Assembly (NCBI RefSeq): GCF_042186555.1
Contig: NC_133324.1
Location: 8,392,236-8,456,235, forward strand
Direction: 5' to 3'
From: Aquarana catesbeiana
Lineage: Eukaryota; Chordata; Amphibia; Anura; Ranidae
Length of the DNA: 64,000 nucleotides
Shown: positions 62,545-64,000 of the stretch, in pieces
How positions within the stretch are numbered: the first letter of the stretch is position 1
Layout of the letters: each line of letters opens with the position of its first letter
Position numbers and translations under genes: made by a program
Notes under the pieces: model-generated
What the model was told of the DNA's origin: nothing
Seen by the model: the letters and a program-made list of their open reading frames with translations, nothing else
Database searches by the model: none

Positions 62545-64000
62545 CCACTTGACGACCGCCTCACGCCGATGTACGTCGGCAAAGTGGCACGGACAGGCAA
62601 AATCACGTACAGGGTACGTGATTTGCCTTCCGCGGGTGGGGGGTCCGATCGGACCCCCCCCCGGTGCCCGAGGCGGTCGTCTTTTGTCCAGCGGCGATCG
62701 GTGATGAGGGGGAGACCATCCGTTCGTGGCCCCCCCCTCGCGATCGCCGCCGGCCAATGAGAACACTCCTTTGCTGCTGTATGCTAAACAGCAGCAAAGG
62801 AAGTGGTGTCATCTCCCCTCGGGTCGGTATTTTCCGTTCCGGCCCGAGGAGAGAAGACATCTATGTGAGTGCACCAACACACACACACACAGTAGAACAT
62901 GCCAGGCACACAAAACACCCCGATCCCCCCCCCGATCGCCCCCCGATCCCCCCCCAATCACCCCCCCCCGTCACAAACTGACACCAGCAGTTTTTTTTTT
63001 TTTTTTTCTGATTACTGCATAGTGTCAGTTTGTGACAGTTACAGTGTTGGGACAGTGAGTATTACCCCCCTTTAGGTCTAGGGTACCCCCCTAACCCCCC
63101 CTAATAAAGTTTTAACCCCTTGATCACCCCCTGTCACCAGTGTCACTAAGCGATCATTTTTCTGATCGCTGTATTAGTGTCGCTGGTGACGCTAGTTAGT
63201 GAGGTAAATATTTAGGTTCGCCGTCAGCGTTTTATAGCGTCAGGGACCCCCATATACTACCTAATAAATGTTTTAACCCCTTGATTGCCCCCTAGTTAAC
63301 CCTTTCACCACTGATCACCGTATAACCGTTACGGATGACGCTGGTTAGTTCGTTTATTTTTTATAGTGTCAGGGCACCCGCCGTTTATTACCGAATAAAG
63401 GTTTAGCCCCCTGATCGCCCGGCGGTGATATGCGTCGCCCCAGGCAGCGTCAGATTAGCGCCAGTACCGCTAACACCCACGCATGCAGCATACGCCTCCC
63501 TTAGTGGTATAGTATCTGATCGGATCAATATCTGATCCGATCAGATCTATACTAGCGTCCCCAGCAGTTTAGGGTTCCCAAAAACGCAGTGTTAGCGGGA
63601 TCAGCCCAGATACCTGCTAGCACCTGCGTTTTGTGCCTCCGCCCAGCCCACCCAAGTGCAGTATCGATCGATCACTGTCACTTACAAAACACTAAACGCA
63701 TAACTGCAGCGTTCGCAGAGTCAGGCCTGATCCCTGCGATCGCTAACAGTTTTTTTGGTAGCATTTTGGTGAACTGGCAAGCACCAGCCCCAGGCGTCAG
63801 GTTAGCGCCAGTACCGCTAACACCCACGCACGCAGCATACGCCTCCCTTAGTGGTATAGTATCTGAACGGATCAATATCTGATCCGATCAGATCTATACT
63901 AGCGTCCCCAGCAGTTTAGGGTTCCCAAAAACGCAGTGTTAGCGGAATCAGCCCAGATACCTGCTAGCACCTGCGTTTTGCCCCTCCGCCCGGCCCAGCC
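62545..64000. mobile_element. Left end of a large TTAA (piggyBac-like) element, truncated by the window edge
   Basis: TTAA (62541-62544) is followed by CCACTTGACGACCGCCTCAC, a terminus I associate with amphibian piggyBac elements. A subterminal inverted repeat GTACGTCGGCAAAGTGG and 'aatcacgtacagggtacgtg' follows, then C-rich runs and, from 63447, tandem repeats. No transposase is reached within the window. Confidence 0.55.
63447..64000. repeat. 347-bp tandem repeats in the TTAA element
   Basis: GCGTCAGATTAGCGCCAGTA at 63447 and GCGTCAGGTTAGCGCCAGTA at 63794 start two units 347 bp apart. Both include CTGATCCGATCAGATC, a near-perfect palindrome, and GTTTAGGGTTCCC. The second unit is cut by the window end. 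Confidence 0.8.

Noticed and set aside
61114..64000. Receptor exon 1 (signal peptide)
   Set aside because: No minus-strand frame with a signal peptide and a suitable donor was found; the region is transposon-derived or unassigned.
1..64000. tRNA, rRNA or other classical RNA genes
   Set aside because: No cloverleaf-like or rRNA-like sequence was recognised by eye.

Overview
The window looks like vertebrate nuclear DNA, most probably from a frog (a neobatrachian, perhaps ranid-like). Evidence: a vomeronasal type-2 receptor gene with canonical vertebrate class C GPCR exon structure, very long repeat-filled introns, and a repeat set I associate with amphibian genomes (CR1 and L1/Tx1-clade LINEs, TAGGGATGAGC-ended hAT elements, CCTCCCTGGCGGT and CCACTTGACG TTAA elements, Penelope-like elements, CCCCGTACACACGG Harbinger-like MITEs). 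There is no sign of operons, CRISPR or prokaryotic genes. The species call is inference.

Only one host gene is supported. It is a V2R-like receptor on the minus strand running from exon 2 (61113) to the stop codon (906): exon 2 60822-61113, exon 3 58189-58974, exon 4 26870-27097, exon 5 2225-2348, exon 6 906-1813. All junctions have AG/GT signals, phases match, and the five exons join into an uninterrupted frame of about 778 codons. Exon 1 (signal peptide) is not seen and should lie beyond 64000. Introns of about 31 kb (exon 3-4) and 24.5 kb (exon 4-5) hold almost everything else.

Layout: 1-418 LINE 3' fragment; 906-2348 receptor exons 6 and 5; 3456-9493 full-length but dead L1 with a 15-bp target duplication; 9771-11560 three foldback elements; 11684-14545 palindromic hAT copy I; 15099-23634 CR1 with seven tandem 5' monomers, carrying a TTAA MITE and hAT copy II; 23640-26223 L1 fragment split by hAT copy III; 26870-27097 receptor exon 4; 27290-30015 a four-layer nest (CR1, TTAA MITE, solo LTR, Harbinger-like MITE); 30578-35381 minus-strand L1 composite; 36780-41800 hAT copy IV with a second hAT inside; 43208-55245 half of hAT copy V, split by a 10.5-kb hAT element (44288-54794) that carries a broken transposase gene, a promoter, two tandem-repeat blocks and a Penelope-like insertion; 55825-56863 LTR; 58189-61113 receptor exons 3 and 2; 61890-64000 an old hAT remnant and the left end of a large TTAA element.

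The most notable system is the hAT family. The 10.5-kb element has the same TAGGGATGAGC termini and 8-bp target duplications as the short palindromic copies, and each copy with both ends has one L-type and one R-type end. The large element therefore looks like the autonomous source, and the others like internally rearranged derivatives. All protein-coding transposon genes here carry stops, frameshifts or insertions.
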